DNA from: Chloroflexota bacterium
GTDB taxonomy: Bacteria; Chloroflexota; Limnocylindria; Limnocylindrales; CSP1-4
DNA length: 55,269 nucleotides
Direction of reading: 5' to 3'
Assembly: GCA_021787395.1 (NCBI GenBank)
Contig: JAJYLZ010000020.1
Location: forward strand, 1-55,269
Shown here: in pieces, positions 33,577 through 42,173 of the stretch
How the letters are laid out: each line of letters opens with the position of its first letter
Numbering within the stretch: the stretch's first letter is position 1
The notes under the pieces: generated by a model
The model's input: the letters and a program-made list of their open reading frames with translations, nothing else
Databases searched by the model: none
Told to the model about the DNA's origin: nothing
Translations under genes and position numbers: made by a program

Positions 33577-34797
33577 ATGGGCGATGCCGTCGGGCTCGTG
33601 ACGAGCCCCGATCCGCTCTCGGTCGTGGGGGATGCCCCGCCGGAGCCAGCCGCAGCGGAGAACTGGCTGCAGATCGCGCTGGCCCACCGGGGCATCAGCC
33701 GGCGCCGGTTCCTCGGGTTCGCGTCGGCGATGACCGCGCTGCTCGCCCTGCCGGCCACGATGACGCCCCAGATCGTGAAGGCGCTCGAGACGGCCAAGAA
33801 GCCCACCGTCGTCTGGCTCGAGTTCCAGGACTGCGCCGGCAACACCGAGTCGATGCTCCGCAGCGCCGACCCCACGATCGCCGACATCGTCCTCGACGCG
33901 ATCTCGCTCGAGTACCACGAGACGATCATGGCGGGCGCGGGCGCGGCGGCCGAGGCGGTGCTCCAGAAGCACATCGCCGCCGGCGACATCGACATCCTGA
34001 TCGTCGAGGGCTCCATCCCGACCAACGACGGCGGCGTGTACTGCACGATCGCGGGCAAGACCGCGCTCCAGCACCTCCAGGAGGCGGCCGCCGCGTCGAA
34101 GCTCGTGATCGCCGTCGGCGCCTGCGCCTGGGACGGCGGCTTCCCGCGGCTCGGCCCGACGGGCGCCGTCGGCGTCCAGGACGTCATCGGCAACAAGCCG
34201 CTCGTCAACCTCGGCGGCTGCCCGCACAACGTGGCCAACACCACGGCCACGATCGTCCACTACCTGACCTTCGGCAAGGCGCCCGAGCTCGACCAGTACA
34301 ACCGCCCGATGTTCGCCTACGGGCACCTCATCCACGACCAGTGCGAGCGGCGCGCCAACTTCGACGCCGGCCGCTTCGTCGAGGCCTGGGGCGACGAGGG
34401 CCACCGCAACGGCTGGTGCCTGTACAAGATGGGCTGCAAGGGCCCGCAGGCCACGTACAACTGCCCGATCGTGCGCTGGAACAGCGGCACCAGCTGGCCC
34501 ATCGGCGCCGGCCACGGCTGCATCGCCTGCGCCTCGCCGCAGTTCTGGTCCCGGATGAGCCCGTTCTACGACCGGCTGCCCGACGTCAAGATGTTCGGCG
34601 TGGACGCCACGGCCCAGGACATCGGCCTGGGCGCGATCGGCGTCGTGACCGTGGCGACGGCGATCCACGCCGGCACGGTGATCGCCCGCCGGTCGCGCGA
34701 TCGCCGCAAGGCGGCGGTCGGCCCCGACGGCATCGTGATCCCCGAGCCCCCGTCCACCCCCGCCGCGCCGTCCGACGGCTCCGGCACCAGCGCGTAG
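33577..34797 (+). CDS. [NiFe]-hydrogenase small subunit, group 1, Tat-exported
   Basis: The electron-transfer subunit of a membrane-bound uptake hydrogenase, 406 residues. A Tat signal SRRRFLGFASAMTALLALP (41-59) precedes the mature domain. Proximal-cluster residues appear in EFQDCAGNTES, GACAWDGG and LGGCPHN, but the second Cys of CxxC is Asn89, so the motif is C86-A-G-N89. Distal ligands (GHLIHDQCERR, GWCLYKMGCKGP) and medial ligands (YNCPIVRWN, HGCIACASPQFW) look complete. A hydrophobic C-terminal helix (AIGVVTVATAIHAGTVIA) would anchor it to the membrane. It is the first gene of a five-gene operon. Confidence 0.93.
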   Translation: MGDAVGLVTSPDPLSVVGDAPPEPAAAENWLQIALAHRGISRRRFLGFASAMTALLALPATMTPQIVKALETAKKPTVVWLEFQDCAGNTESMLRSADPTIADIVLDAISLEYHETIMAGAGAAAEAVLQKHIAAGDIDILIVEGSIPTNDGGVYCTIAGKTALQHLQEAAAASKLVIAVGACAWDGGFPRLGPTGAVGVQDVIGNKPLVNLGGCPHNVANTTATIVHYLTFGKAPELDQYNRPMFAYGHLIHDQCERRANFDAGRFVEAWGDEGHRNGWCLYKMGCKGPQATYNCPIVRWNSGTSWPIGAGHGCIACASPQFWSRMSPFYDRLPDVKMFGVDATAQDIGLGAIGVVTVATAIHAGTVIARRSRDRRKAAVGPDGIVIPEPPSTPAAPSDGSGTSA

Positions 34798-34806
34798 GAG
34801 CGGACG

Positions 34807-36528
34807 ATGACGAACGTTGTCATCGATCCTGTCACCAGGATCGAGGGCCACCTCCGGATCGAGGCCCAGGTCGACGGCGGCAAGGTCACCTCCGCCTACT
34901 CCTCGGGCACGATGTTCCGGGGCATGGAGCTGATCCTCCAGGGCCGCGACCCCCGCGAGGCCTGGATCTGGGCGCAGCGCATCTGCGGCGTGTGCACCAC
35001 GGTCCACGCGCACGCCTCGGTGTACGCGGTGGAGAACGCGCTGGGGATCGAGGTCCCGCCCAACGCCCGGCTGATCCGGAACCTGATCGCGGGCGCCCAG
35101 CACATCCAGGACCACGTCATCCACTTCTACCACCTGCACGCGCTCGACTGGGTGGACGTGGTGGCGTCGCTCAAGGCCGACCCGGCCAAGACGGCCCAGA
35201 TCGCCCAGTCGATCAGCTCCTACGACCGCAGCTCCGAGACGTACTTCAAGAACGTCCAGGCGCGGGTCCAGAAGCTCGCCGACTCCGGGCAGCTCTCGCT
35301 CATGGCCAGCGGCTACTGGGGCCACCCGGCGTACCTGCTGCCGCCCGAGGTGGACCTGCTCGCGGTGGCCCACTACCTCGACGCGCTCGACTGGCAGCGC
35401 GAGGTCATCCGCATCCACTCGGTCCTGGGCGGCAAGAACCCGCACCTGCAGACGTACCTCGTGGGCGGGATGGCGGCGGCAGTGGACCCGAACTCGCCCA
35501 ACGTCATCAACTGGGAGCGGCTCACGTTCATCGCCGAGCGCATCAAGATGATGCGCGACTTCGTGACCAACGTGTACCAGCCCGACGTGCTGGCGGTGGC
35601 GGGCTTCTACCCCGACTGGTGGGGCTACGGCGCCGGCCACAAGAACTACCTCTCGTACGGCGGCCTCCAGAACGGCAACCAGAACGACCAGTCGCAGTTC
35701 GACTTCCAGCGCGGCGTCATCGTCAACGGCGACCTGTCCAAGGTCGGCGACGTCGACCAGACCAAGATCACCGAGGCGATCGCGCACTCCTACTACACGT
35801 ACGACAACGGCGCGACGGCCCTCCACCCGTGGAAGGGCGAGACCAACCCCAAGTACACCGGCCCGACGCCGCCGTACGAGAACCTCAACCTGGGCCCCAG
35901 CGACCAGTACAGCTGGCTCAAGTCGCCGCGCTACGACGGGATGCCCATGGAGGTGGGCCCGCTGGCGCGGATGCTGATCGCCTACGGCAAGGGCAACGCG
36001 AGCGTCAAGAAGCTCGTCGACGGCGCGCTGACCGCGGTCAAGGCGCCCGACGCGAGCGTCCTGTTCTCCACCCTGGGCCGGGTCGCGGCCCGGATGCTCG
36101 AGACCGTCTACCTGCTCGACCTCATGGACGGCTGGCTGGCCGAGCTCCAGACCAACATGGACAACGGCGACCTGCGCATCCACGACGGGTCGAAGTGGGA
36201 CCCCAGCACCTGGCCCGCACAGGACCTCGAGGGCTGGGGGTTCCACGAGGCGCCGCGCGGCGCCCTCGGCCACTGGGTGGTGATCGGGGCCGACCACAAG
36301 ATCAAGAACTACCAGGCGGTCGTCCCGTCCACCTGGAACGCCGGCCCGCGCGACGACAAGGGCCAGACCGGCCCGTACGAGGCGTCGCTCGAGGGCACCC
36401 CGGTCGCCGACCCGAGCCAGCCGCTCGAGCTGCTGCGGACCATCCACTCATTCGACCCGTGCCTCGCGTGCGCGGTCCACGTCGTGGACGCCAAGGGCCG
36501 TGAGGCGGTGCGTGTGGAGGTGCGCTGA
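34807..36528 (+). CDS. [NiFe]-hydrogenase large subunit, group 1
   Basis: The catalytic subunit, 573 residues. The N-terminal pair of NiFe ligands is in RICGVCTTVHAHASVYAVENALG and the C-terminal pair in DPCLACAVHV. The chain ends 15 residues after that histidine (VVDAKGREAVRVEVR), the peptide normally removed by a maturation protease, which is encoded at 37691. IDPVTRIEGHLRIE, HFYHLHALDWVDV and ALGHWVVI match HyaB-type uptake enzymes. It follows the small-subunit gene by 9 bp, and its TGA overlaps the cytochrome ATG. The subgroup cannot be fixed without a tree. Confidence 0.96.
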   Translation: MTNVVIDPVTRIEGHLRIEAQVDGGKVTSAYSSGTMFRGMELILQGRDPREAWIWAQRICGVCTTVHAHASVYAVENALGIEVPPNARLIRNLIAGAQHIQDHVIHFYHLHALDWVDVVASLKADPAKTAQIAQSISSYDRSSETYFKNVQARVQKLADSGQLSLMASGYWGHPAYLLPPEVDLLAVAHYLDALDWQREVIRIHSVLGGKNPHLQTYLVGGMAAAVDPNSPNVINWERLTFIAERIKMMRDFVTNVYQPDVLAVAGFYPDWWGYGAGHKNYLSYGGLQNGNQNDQSQFDFQRGVIVNGDLSKVGDVDQTKITEAIAHSYYTYDNGATALHPWKGETNPKYTGPTPPYENLNLGPSDQYSWLKSPRYDGMPMEVGPLARMLIAYGKGNASVKKLVDGALTAVKAPDASVLFSTLGRVAARMLETVYLLDLMDGWLAELQTNMDNGDLRIHDGSKWDPSTWPAQDLEGWGFHEAPRGALGHWVVIGADHKIKNYQAVVPSTWNAGPRDDKGQTGPYEASLEGTPVADPSQPLELLRTIHSFDPCLACAVHVVDAKGREAVRVEVR

Positions 36529-37307
36529 TGGCCGCGACCACGCCGTTCGAGCCGATGCCGGGCAGCCTCGACGACGACGTCATCGGCTGCGGGCCCATCT
36601 ACGTCTGGGAGCTGCCGGTCCGGATCACGCACTGGCTGATCGTGATCTCGATCATGGTCCTGGCGGCGACCGGGCTGTACATCCACGGGCCGTACCTCGT
36701 CCCGTCGAACCCGGTGGAGGCGTCCTCGCGGATGGCAGACGTCCGGTTCTGGCACGAGGTGTTCGCGATCGTGTTCAGCCTCTCGGTCGCGGTGCGGTTC
36801 TACTGGGGGTTCGTCGGCAACAGCTTCTCGAGCTGGCGGCAGATCATCCCCCACCGCCGCGACCAGTTCTACTTCATGAAGGAGATGGTCCGGTACTACG
36901 CCGGCCGCCGGAAGCACCCGGTGCCGTACACGGGCCACAACCACCTGGCCGGGCTCGCCTACACCATCGTGTCGGTGGGCCTGTTCGCCCAGGTGCTGAG
37001 CGGGCTGCTGCTGTTCGGCTGGATCATGCCCACCGGGCCGTTCCACGTCCTGTTCGGGTGGGGCAACGCGTTCCCCTGGGACGGCATCCAGGGCGTCCGC
37101 TACCTCCACAACCTGCTGACGTTCCTGTTCCTCGCGTTCATGGTCCACCACGTCTACTCGGCCATCCTGATCGACATCGAGGAGCGCAACGGCGTGCTCT
37201 CGTCGATGTTCTCGGGGTACAAGAACATCCGGCTCGGCCGCACGGTCGAGGCCCTCGGCCTCGTCGGCCACGCTCCTGAGGAGCAGGCCCGGATCAAGAA
37301 CCTGTAG
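36528..37307 (+). CDS. Ni/Fe-hydrogenase b-type cytochrome
   Basis: The membrane cytochrome b that passes electrons from the hydrogenase to quinone. The 259-residue protein has four to five membrane segments, with histidines placed for haem ligation (RITHWLIVISIMVLAATGLYIHGP; FWHEVFAIVFS; HNHLAGLAYTIVSVGLFAQVLSG; RYLHNLLTFLFLAFMVHHVYSAILIDI). The final motif is typical of HyaC/HupC. Translation is coupled to the large subunit through TGATG. Its presence argues for a quinone-linked uptake role rather than a soluble bidirectional enzyme. Confidence 0.95.
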   Translation: MAATTPFEPMPGSLDDDVIGCGPIYVWELPVRITHWLIVISIMVLAATGLYIHGPYLVPSNPVEASSRMADVRFWHEVFAIVFSLSVAVRFYWGFVGNSFSSWRQIIPHRRDQFYFMKEMVRYYAGRRKHPVPYTGHNHLAGLAYTIVSVGLFAQVLSGLLLFGWIMPTGPFHVLFGWGNAFPWDGIQGVRYLHNLLTFLFLAFMVHHVYSAILIDIEERNGVLSSMFSGYKNIRLGRTVEALGLVGHAPEEQARIKNL

Positions 37308-37310
37308 CCG

Positions 37311-37694
37311 ATGCACGAAGCTGGGCTCCTCGCCGCCGCCATCGCCCAGGCGCTGGCGGCGGGCGGACCCGACGCGGCGACGGGCCCCGGTTCCGCCGGG
37401 GGAGCGGGCTCCGGCCCTGCCGGGGCCCGCCGGCCGGTCGCGGTCGAGATCCGCGTCCACGACCCCGTGCACATCGGCGTCGAGGCCGCGCGCATGCACG
37501 CCGAGCTGGCGCTGCGGGCCCGCGGGCTGGACGACGTCGCCGTCGAGGTGACCGCCGACCCGGTGGCCTGCCCGATGTGCGACGTCCCGAACGAGGTGCA
37601 GCCGGACCACCCGTTCTGCGAGGCGTGCGGCTGGCCGCTCCCCGACAAGGGGGGCGACCAGGTGGACGCCACCGTCCACTGGGCGGTCGCGTGA
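37311..37694 (+). CDS. hypA: hydrogenase nickel-incorporation protein HypA
   Basis: HypA delivers nickel to the large subunit. The 127-residue protein keeps the nickel-binding MHE start and a zinc site CPMCDVPNEVQPDHPFCEAC with two CxxC pairs. Residues 18-43 form a Gly/Ala/Pro-rich insertion (AAGGPDAATGPGSAGG and beyond) not usual in HypA. It starts 3 bp after the cytochrome gene and overlaps the protease gene by 4 bp. The other hyp genes (B to F) are not in the window and must be elsewhere. Confidence 0.9.
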   Translation: MHEAGLLAAAIAQALAAGGPDAATGPGSAGGAGSGPAGARRPVAVEIRVHDPVHIGVEAARMHAELALRARGLDDVAVEVTADPVACPMCDVPNEVQPDHPFCEACGWPLPDKGGDQVDATVHWAVA

Positions 37695-38191
37695 GCGGCC
37701 GCTACGCGGTCCTCGGGCTGGGGAACCGCCTCGAGTCCGACGAGGCGCTCGGCGGGCTGGTCGTGGAGCGGCTGACCGACGACCCCTCGCTCCTGGCCCG
37801 GCTCCCGGCCCCCGGCGACGTCGAGCTGGTGGACGGCGGCACCGTGGGCCTGGGGCTGATCCCGTACCTCACCGGGCTCGACGGCCTGGTGGTCGTGGAC
37901 GTGATCAACGCGGGCGAGGAGCCGGGCACGCTGATCGACCTCGAGGGCTCCACCCTCATGCGCCACGACCAGGTCATGAGCGTCCATGACCTCGGCGCGG
38001 GCGAGCTCCTGGGCGCCCTCCACGTCATGGAGGCGTGGCCGCGGCGGGTGCGGGTCGTGGGGCTTGAGCCCAAGGCGATCGAGCTCGGGCTGGAGCTCAC
38101 CGAGCCGGTGGCGGCGGGGGTGCCCGGGCTGCTGGACCGGATCCTGGAGCATCTCGCCGCCTGGCAGCGCGAGGACGCGCAGGGGGCCTGA
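37691..38191 (+). CDS. hydrogenase maturation protease (HyaD/HupD family)
   Basis: This endopeptidase removes the C-terminal peptide of the large subunit after nickel insertion. The 166-residue protein has GLGNRLESDEALGGLVVERL, with the acidic residue that senses nickel, a central VVVDVINAGEEPGTLIDLE and the MSVHDLGAGELL histidine region. The GTG start overlaps the hypA stop as GTGA. It is the last gene of the operon and is followed by a palindrome-rich gap that may terminate transcription. Confidence 0.9.
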   Translation: MSGRYAVLGLGNRLESDEALGGLVVERLTDDPSLLARLPAPGDVELVDGGTVGLGLIPYLTGLDGLVVVDVINAGEEPGTLIDLEGSTLMRHDQVMSVHDLGAGELLGALHVMEAWPRRVRVVGLEPKAIELGLELTEPVAAGVPGLLDRILEHLAAWQREDAQGA

Positions 38192-38501
38192 GCCGCGCCT
38201 TGGGCCGTGCGGGCGCGCCCGCGCGCGTTCCCCGTTTCGCCCCGCGTGCGTGCCCGCCGTCGAGCGTGCCCTCCCGCGCGTGCCTTCCTCCCTCCTGCCC
38301 GCCAGGCGGTCACTCCGATGCACCTGCCCGCTGGGCGGGCCGTTTGGCGCGCGAACCCAGCCCGCGGACGGCCCGCATGCCCCGCTCGTGCCCTGCGTTG
38401 CCCGCTGGGCGGGCACATGCGCTGGAGTGCCCGCCCAGCGGGCAGCCGCGACGAGGGGACCCAGCTACCACGCCACGGGACTGGACCCCGGCCCGAGGCC
38501 C
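38192..38501. repeat. gap with GCCCGC-TGG-GCGGGC hairpins, two in head-to-head pairing
   Basis: Hairpins of the family at 22017-22099 recur at 38326-38340, 38400-38414 and, inverted, 38429-38443. The last two, taken as 17-bp elements (38399-38415 and 38428-38444), are exact reverse complements separated by 12 nt, so they could fold into one long stem, like a bacterial BIME. A related CCTGCCCGCCAGGCGGTCACT segment lies at about 38294. No gene is supported here. Confidence 0.8.
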
Positions 38502-38507
38502 TACACT
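38502..38507 (+). promoter_or_regulatory. putative -10 (TACACT), leaderless start at 38514
   Basis: TACACT lies 6 nt before the GTG of tmk with no ribosome binding site, supporting that start. Confidence 0.5.
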
Positions 38508-38513
38508 CGACCC

Positions 38514-39179
38514 GTGGACACCCCTTCGCCCGCGCCCGCGCGCGGGCCGTTCATCACGCTCGAGGGCCCCGACGGCTCGGGCAAGTCCAGCCTGCTGCCG
38601 CGCCTGGCGGCCCTGCTCCGCGAACGGGGCCTCGACGTGGTCACCACCCGCGAGCCGGGCAGCACGCCCCTCGGCGAGCGCATCCGGTCGATCCTGCTCG
38701 ACACGGAGCCCCGGATCGACCACACGGGCCGCGCCGACGCGCTGCTGTTCGCTGCCGCCCGGACCCAGCACGTGCACGAGGTGATCCGTCCGGCCCTCGC
38801 CCGCGGCGCGATCGTCCTGTGCGACCGCTACGCCGACTCCTCGATGGCGTACCAGGGCGCCGGATCGCAGATCCCGCTGGACGAGGTGCGGACCCTCCAG
38901 CAGTTCGCCACCGGCGGCCTGTGGCCGGACCTGACGATCCTGCTCGACCTGCCAGTCGAGGCAGGCCTCGCCCGCAAGCGCGACGAGGTCACCCGCTTCG
39001 AGGCCTACCACGACCTCGCCTACCACGAGCGCGTCCGGGCGGCGTTCCTCGCGTTCGCCGCCGCCGAGCCCGCCCGCTACGCGGTCGTGGACGCCACGCG
39101 GAACCCCGACGCCGTGCTCGCCGCGTCCGCGACGGCGCTCGACCGGCTGGCGGACCGCTGGCCCGCGCTGCGGGGCTAA
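38514..39179 (+). CDS. tmk: thymidylate kinase
   Basis: Tmk phosphorylates dTMP to dTDP. The 221-residue protein has the P-loop EGPDGSGKSS near residue 17, the REPGSTPLGERIR nucleotide-binding segment, the CDRYADSSMAYQGAG motif with the DRY arginine, and a lid region KRDEVTRFEAY. It starts at a GTG set by TACACT 6 nt upstream; longer frames extend into the palindromic gap and are rejected. It is an essential housekeeping gene, here isolated between the hydrogenase operon and surface-protein genes. Confidence 0.95.
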   Translation: MDTPSPAPARGPFITLEGPDGSGKSSLLPRLAALLRERGLDVVTTREPGSTPLGERIRSILLDTEPRIDHTGRADALLFAAARTQHVHEVIRPALARGAIVLCDRYADSSMAYQGAGSQIPLDEVRTLQQFATGGLWPDLTILLDLPVEAGLARKRDEVTRFEAYHDLAYHERVRAAFLAFAAAEPARYAVVDATRNPDAVLAASATALDRLADRWPALRG

Positions 39180-39237
39180 CGGGCGCCGAAGCCCCGACGG
39201 CGGCGATCGGCCGCTTCGGATAAGGTGGCCGGGCACC

Positions 39238-40377
39238 ATGACGTCGTCCGCGCCCCTCCGACCCCGCCGCCCCGACCGCCGCGGACGGCGCGGCGTCGCG
39301 CTGCTGCTGCTGGCCGTGGTGCTCGGGGCGGGCGCCTGCGCCCCCGCACCCCAGGCCACGGAGACCTCGAGCCCCCAGGCGGCGTCGATCCCGCCGTCCT
39401 CGGCCCCGCTGCCCACGGAGTCGGCGTCACCTTCCCTGCCGCCGCCCACGGCCACCGCCGCCCCGAGCCCCGTCGTCCCGGCCGACCCGTGTGGCGAGGC
39501 CGACCCGACCTGCCAGAGCGCCGCCGCGGTCCAGCAGACGACCGGCATCCAGTTCACGGACCCGGTGCCCTGCGCCGTGCAGGGCGTCACTGGGGTCAAC
39601 GCCGTGCCCGGCGCGAGCGGGACGGTCACCACCTACTGCAACCTCCAGATCGACAGCTTCGCGCCGAAGGCCGGGGAGCAGCTGCCGGTCGTCGTCATGA
39701 TCCCCGGCGGCCCCGTCCCGCTGGGGACCCGCGCCTACCTGTGGCTGCTCGCCCGCCTCGTGGCCTGGAAGGGCGCCGTGGTCTACACCGCCGACTACCG
39801 GTCCGCGCCGCAGTGGGGCGGCGGCTACCCCCAGACCTTCGCGGACGTCGCGTGCGCGGTCGCCTACGCTCGCGCCAACGCCGCCAAGATCGGCGGGGAC
39901 CCCTCCCGGATCACGCTCCTCGCGCACTCCTTCGGCGGCTTTCCGGGATCAGTCGTCTCGCTCTCGCAGCACGACTTCGCCACCGACGAGCCCGCGTGCA
40001 AGGCCGCCGGCGCCAGCGGACGGCCGGACGCGTTCGTCGGCGTCGCGGCCATCTACGGCTTCGACCACGTCGGGGCGGACTTCCTCGCCCAGATGCTGGG
40101 CGGCACCCAGCAGGATGTCCCCGCCAACTGGGCAGCCACCGACATCACGACCCTCGCCACCGCGAAGGGCCACCCGAAGCCGCCGGTGCTGCTGCTCGCC
40201 GGCACGGCCGACGCGGTCGCCCCGATCGCCACCGCCGACGAGTTCGCCGCCGACCTGCGCGCTGGGGGGATAACGGCCACCGTGACGTCAGTCGAGGGCG
40301 CCGACCACAACACGATCCTCGCCGACCCCGCGACGCTGTCCGCCGTCACCGCGCTGATCGGCGCGAAGGGCCAGTAG
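39238..40377 (+). CDS. lipoprotein alpha/beta hydrolase (carboxylesterase-like)
   Basis: A 379-residue secreted hydrolase. The N-terminus has Arg-rich residues, a hydrophobic stretch ALLLLAVVLGAG and a lipobox-like GAGAC, so it is likely a membrane-anchored lipoprotein. A Pro/Ser/Thr linker follows to about residue 80. The catalytic domain shows VVMIPGGPVPLG (oxyanion region), VYTADYRSAP, the nucleophile serine in LLAHSFGGF, the acid in LAGTADAVAP and the histidine in GADHNTIL. TAAGGT at 39221-39226 may be its -10. The substrate is unknown. Confidence 0.85.
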   Translation: MTSSAPLRPRRPDRRGRRGVALLLLAVVLGAGACAPAPQATETSSPQAASIPPSSAPLPTESASPSLPPPTATAAPSPVVPADPCGEADPTCQSAAAVQQTTGIQFTDPVPCAVQGVTGVNAVPGASGTVTTYCNLQIDSFAPKAGEQLPVVVMIPGGPVPLGTRAYLWLLARLVAWKGAVVYTADYRSAPQWGGGYPQTFADVACAVAYARANAAKIGGDPSRITLLAHSFGGFPGSVVSLSQHDFATDEPACKAAGASGRPDAFVGVAAIYGFDHVGADFLAQMLGGTQQDVPANWAATDITTLATAKGHPKPPVLLLAGTADAVAPIATADEFAADLRAGGITATVTSVEGADHNTILADPATLSAVTALIGAKGQ

Positions 40378-40440
40378 CGGGGCTGGGCCGGGCGCCCGTG
40401 ACCGCGAGCGCCCTCCTGACCCGAGCAGCGGTCCGGTGAC

Positions 40441-42066
40441 CTAACGCGAGACCGTGTACCGGTAGACGGGCGAGATGTTGTTCGCGTACTCGGGGGTGGG
40501 GTAGACGACCACCCGCCAGTAGAAGCTCCCCACTGCCCGCGGCGTCCAGGTGAGGCTGGCCGTGCCGTCCGCCTGCGACGAGCGCCCGTAGCTGCCCGCG
40601 TACACCCAGTGCCGTCGGCTCGCGTCATAGCGGTACAGCTGGAACGAGACGGTCGCCACTCCCGCCGGGGCGATCTGCGCCCGCAGGGTGACTGGCCTTC
40701 CGACCCGCGCCGCCTGCCGCGTGGACGCGCTCACGCCAGGCAGCGAGACGGTCCGCCGCACGATGGCGGCGGCGTCGGCGGAGGCAGCGCTCGCGACCGC
40801 GGAACCCGGGTAGCTGACGCGGTAGTCCGTGTTCATCGGCGGAGTCAGCGTCAGCGTGTACCGGCCGCCGATCGGGACGATCGTCCCGATCGGCGAGTAG
40901 TCGGCGGTGCCCCTGACGCGGGCGTCCAGCTGGAGCGACGCCCCGGCCGGCACCGACGCCGTGCCGCTCAGCGTCACCGAGGAGCCGATCACCGATACGC
41001 GCGGCGACACGGACGCGGTCACTGACGATGCCGGAACATACGAGAGCGTCCAGGGCTCCGTGACGGCCACCTTGTTTCCGGCGATGTCGCGGACGTCGCC
41101 GACCGCAGCGATGTACGTGTAGCCGGGCAGGAGATCGGTCGACGGCGTGAAGGTCCCGGTTCGCGTGGCCGGGTAGTACAGATACGTGCCGGGCAGGATC
41201 CCGCCGTTCGGCGCCTGGACGACCAAGCCGAGGTTCAGCCACGTCGCGTCGTCGATCGGCTCGCTGAACACGACGGAGATCAGCGGGCGAGGGGTGGTGA
41301 CCACCGCCTTGTCCGGTGGCGAGAACGACACGACGGTGGGACGGATGGTGTCCAGCGTGACGCTCACGCTGACCGGCTGCGACCACAGCCCGACGCCGTT
41401 CATCACCCGCGCCCAGATCGTCTTGAGCCCGTCACCCCCCGGCACCGTCCAGGTGAACTGGTTCTCCAGCGGGGCCGGTGCCGACCAGGTCGTCCCGTCG
41501 TTGCTGAGGCTCATCTGCGTGACGCCCGACAGGTCGTCGAACCCGGCCAGCAATAGCGTCACGGTCGTCGAGTTCACCATCGTCGCGCCACCCGCCACGT
41601 GGAGGCTGGCGACCGGCGGCGTCGGATCCGGGACGACCTGGACCGACAGCGTGTACGTGCCCTCGACGTTCGACGCTCCGTTGAGGTCGAGGTAGAACGT
41701 GCCGCCGATCGTGGTCGGCCACGAGACGTGCTCCGAGCTGGTCGGGCCGGTTGACTTGGTCAGCAGGCCGGTGTTGGAGAGAACGGTCGTGGCGCTCGAA
41801 TCGAACAGGTAGAGGTCGAAGTCCGTCCCGACCGTGCCCGTCAGCCCGGCGACCAGGACATAGCCAGCGGGGACGTCGATGCGGTAGACGACGTCGTAGA
41901 TCGGGCCGCCGAGCAGCCCGCTGACCACCGAGGCCGGCAGCGGGATGCCGGGGATGTCGGACTCGGGCGGGTTCGCCGCGCGGGCGGCGGGCCCGCCGGC
42001 CACGGCCGAGGGGACAGCCAGCAAGAGCGCCAGGAGCACGTGGAGCCAGGAGCGCCGGGCCTTCAT
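40441..42066 (-). CDS. secreted multidomain Ig-like surface protein
   Basis: A 541-residue exported protein with signal peptide (KARRSWLHVLLALLLAVPSAVAGGPAARA). Residues about 55-150 resemble a PPC-type beta-sandwich (GTVGTDFDLYLFDSSATTVL; GTFYLDLNGASNVEGTYTLSVQV). Then come Ig-like domains, including PTVVSFSPPDKAVVTTPRPLISVVFSEPID, typical of the bacterial Ig-like domain of S-layer proteins, and C-terminal domains ending in YRYTVSR. No catalytic motif is seen. It is probably a cell-surface or matrix component. It lies downstream of another surface-protein gene on the same strand, separated by a strong hairpin. Confidence 0.78.
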   Translation of the reverse strand: MKARRSWLHVLLALLLAVPSAVAGGPAARAANPPESDIPGIPLPASVVSGLLGGPIYDVVYRIDVPAGYVLVAGLTGTVGTDFDLYLFDSSATTVLSNTGLLTKSTGPTSSEHVSWPTTIGGTFYLDLNGASNVEGTYTLSVQVVPDPTPPVASLHVAGGATMVNSTTVTLLLAGFDDLSGVTQMSLSNDGTTWSAPAPLENQFTWTVPGGDGLKTIWARVMNGVGLWSQPVSVSVTLDTIRPTVVSFSPPDKAVVTTPRPLISVVFSEPIDDATWLNLGLVVQAPNGGILPGTYLYYPATRTGTFTPSTDLLPGYTYIAAVGDVRDIAGNKVAVTEPWTLSYVPASSVTASVSPRVSVIGSSVTLSGTASVPAGASLQLDARVRGTADYSPIGTIVPIGGRYTLTLTPPMNTDYRVSYPGSAVASAASADAAAIVRRTVSLPGVSASTRQAARVGRPVTLRAQIAPAGVATVSFQLYRYDASRRHWVYAGSYGRSSQADGTASLTWTPRAVGSFYWRVVVYPTPEYANNISPVYRYTVSR

Positions 42067-42095
42067 GGTGGGTGGAGGATACCCCGGGACATGCA

Positions 42096-42127
42096 GAGAG
42101 GGCCGGGGCGATTGCCCCGGCCCTCTC
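42096..42127 (-). terminator. 14-bp perfect stem-loop terminator
   Basis: GAGAGGGCCGGGGC pairs perfectly with GCCCCGGCCCTCTC around a 4-nt GATT loop. It sits about 47 bp after the stop of the 42174-43961 gene and before the start of the 40441-42066 gene. No T-tract follows, as is common in GC-rich genomes. Confidence 0.75.
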
Positions 42128-42173
42128 GCTGCGGGTCGCCCCGGAGGGACGACCCGCTGTCTGCTCTAGACGG

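Noticed and set aside
33223..36447. Minus-strand frame of 1074 codons opposite the hydrogenase genes
   Set aside because: It is antisense to clearly recognisable hydrogenase subunits and has the His/Val/Asp/Arg-rich composition of a GC-rich shadow frame.
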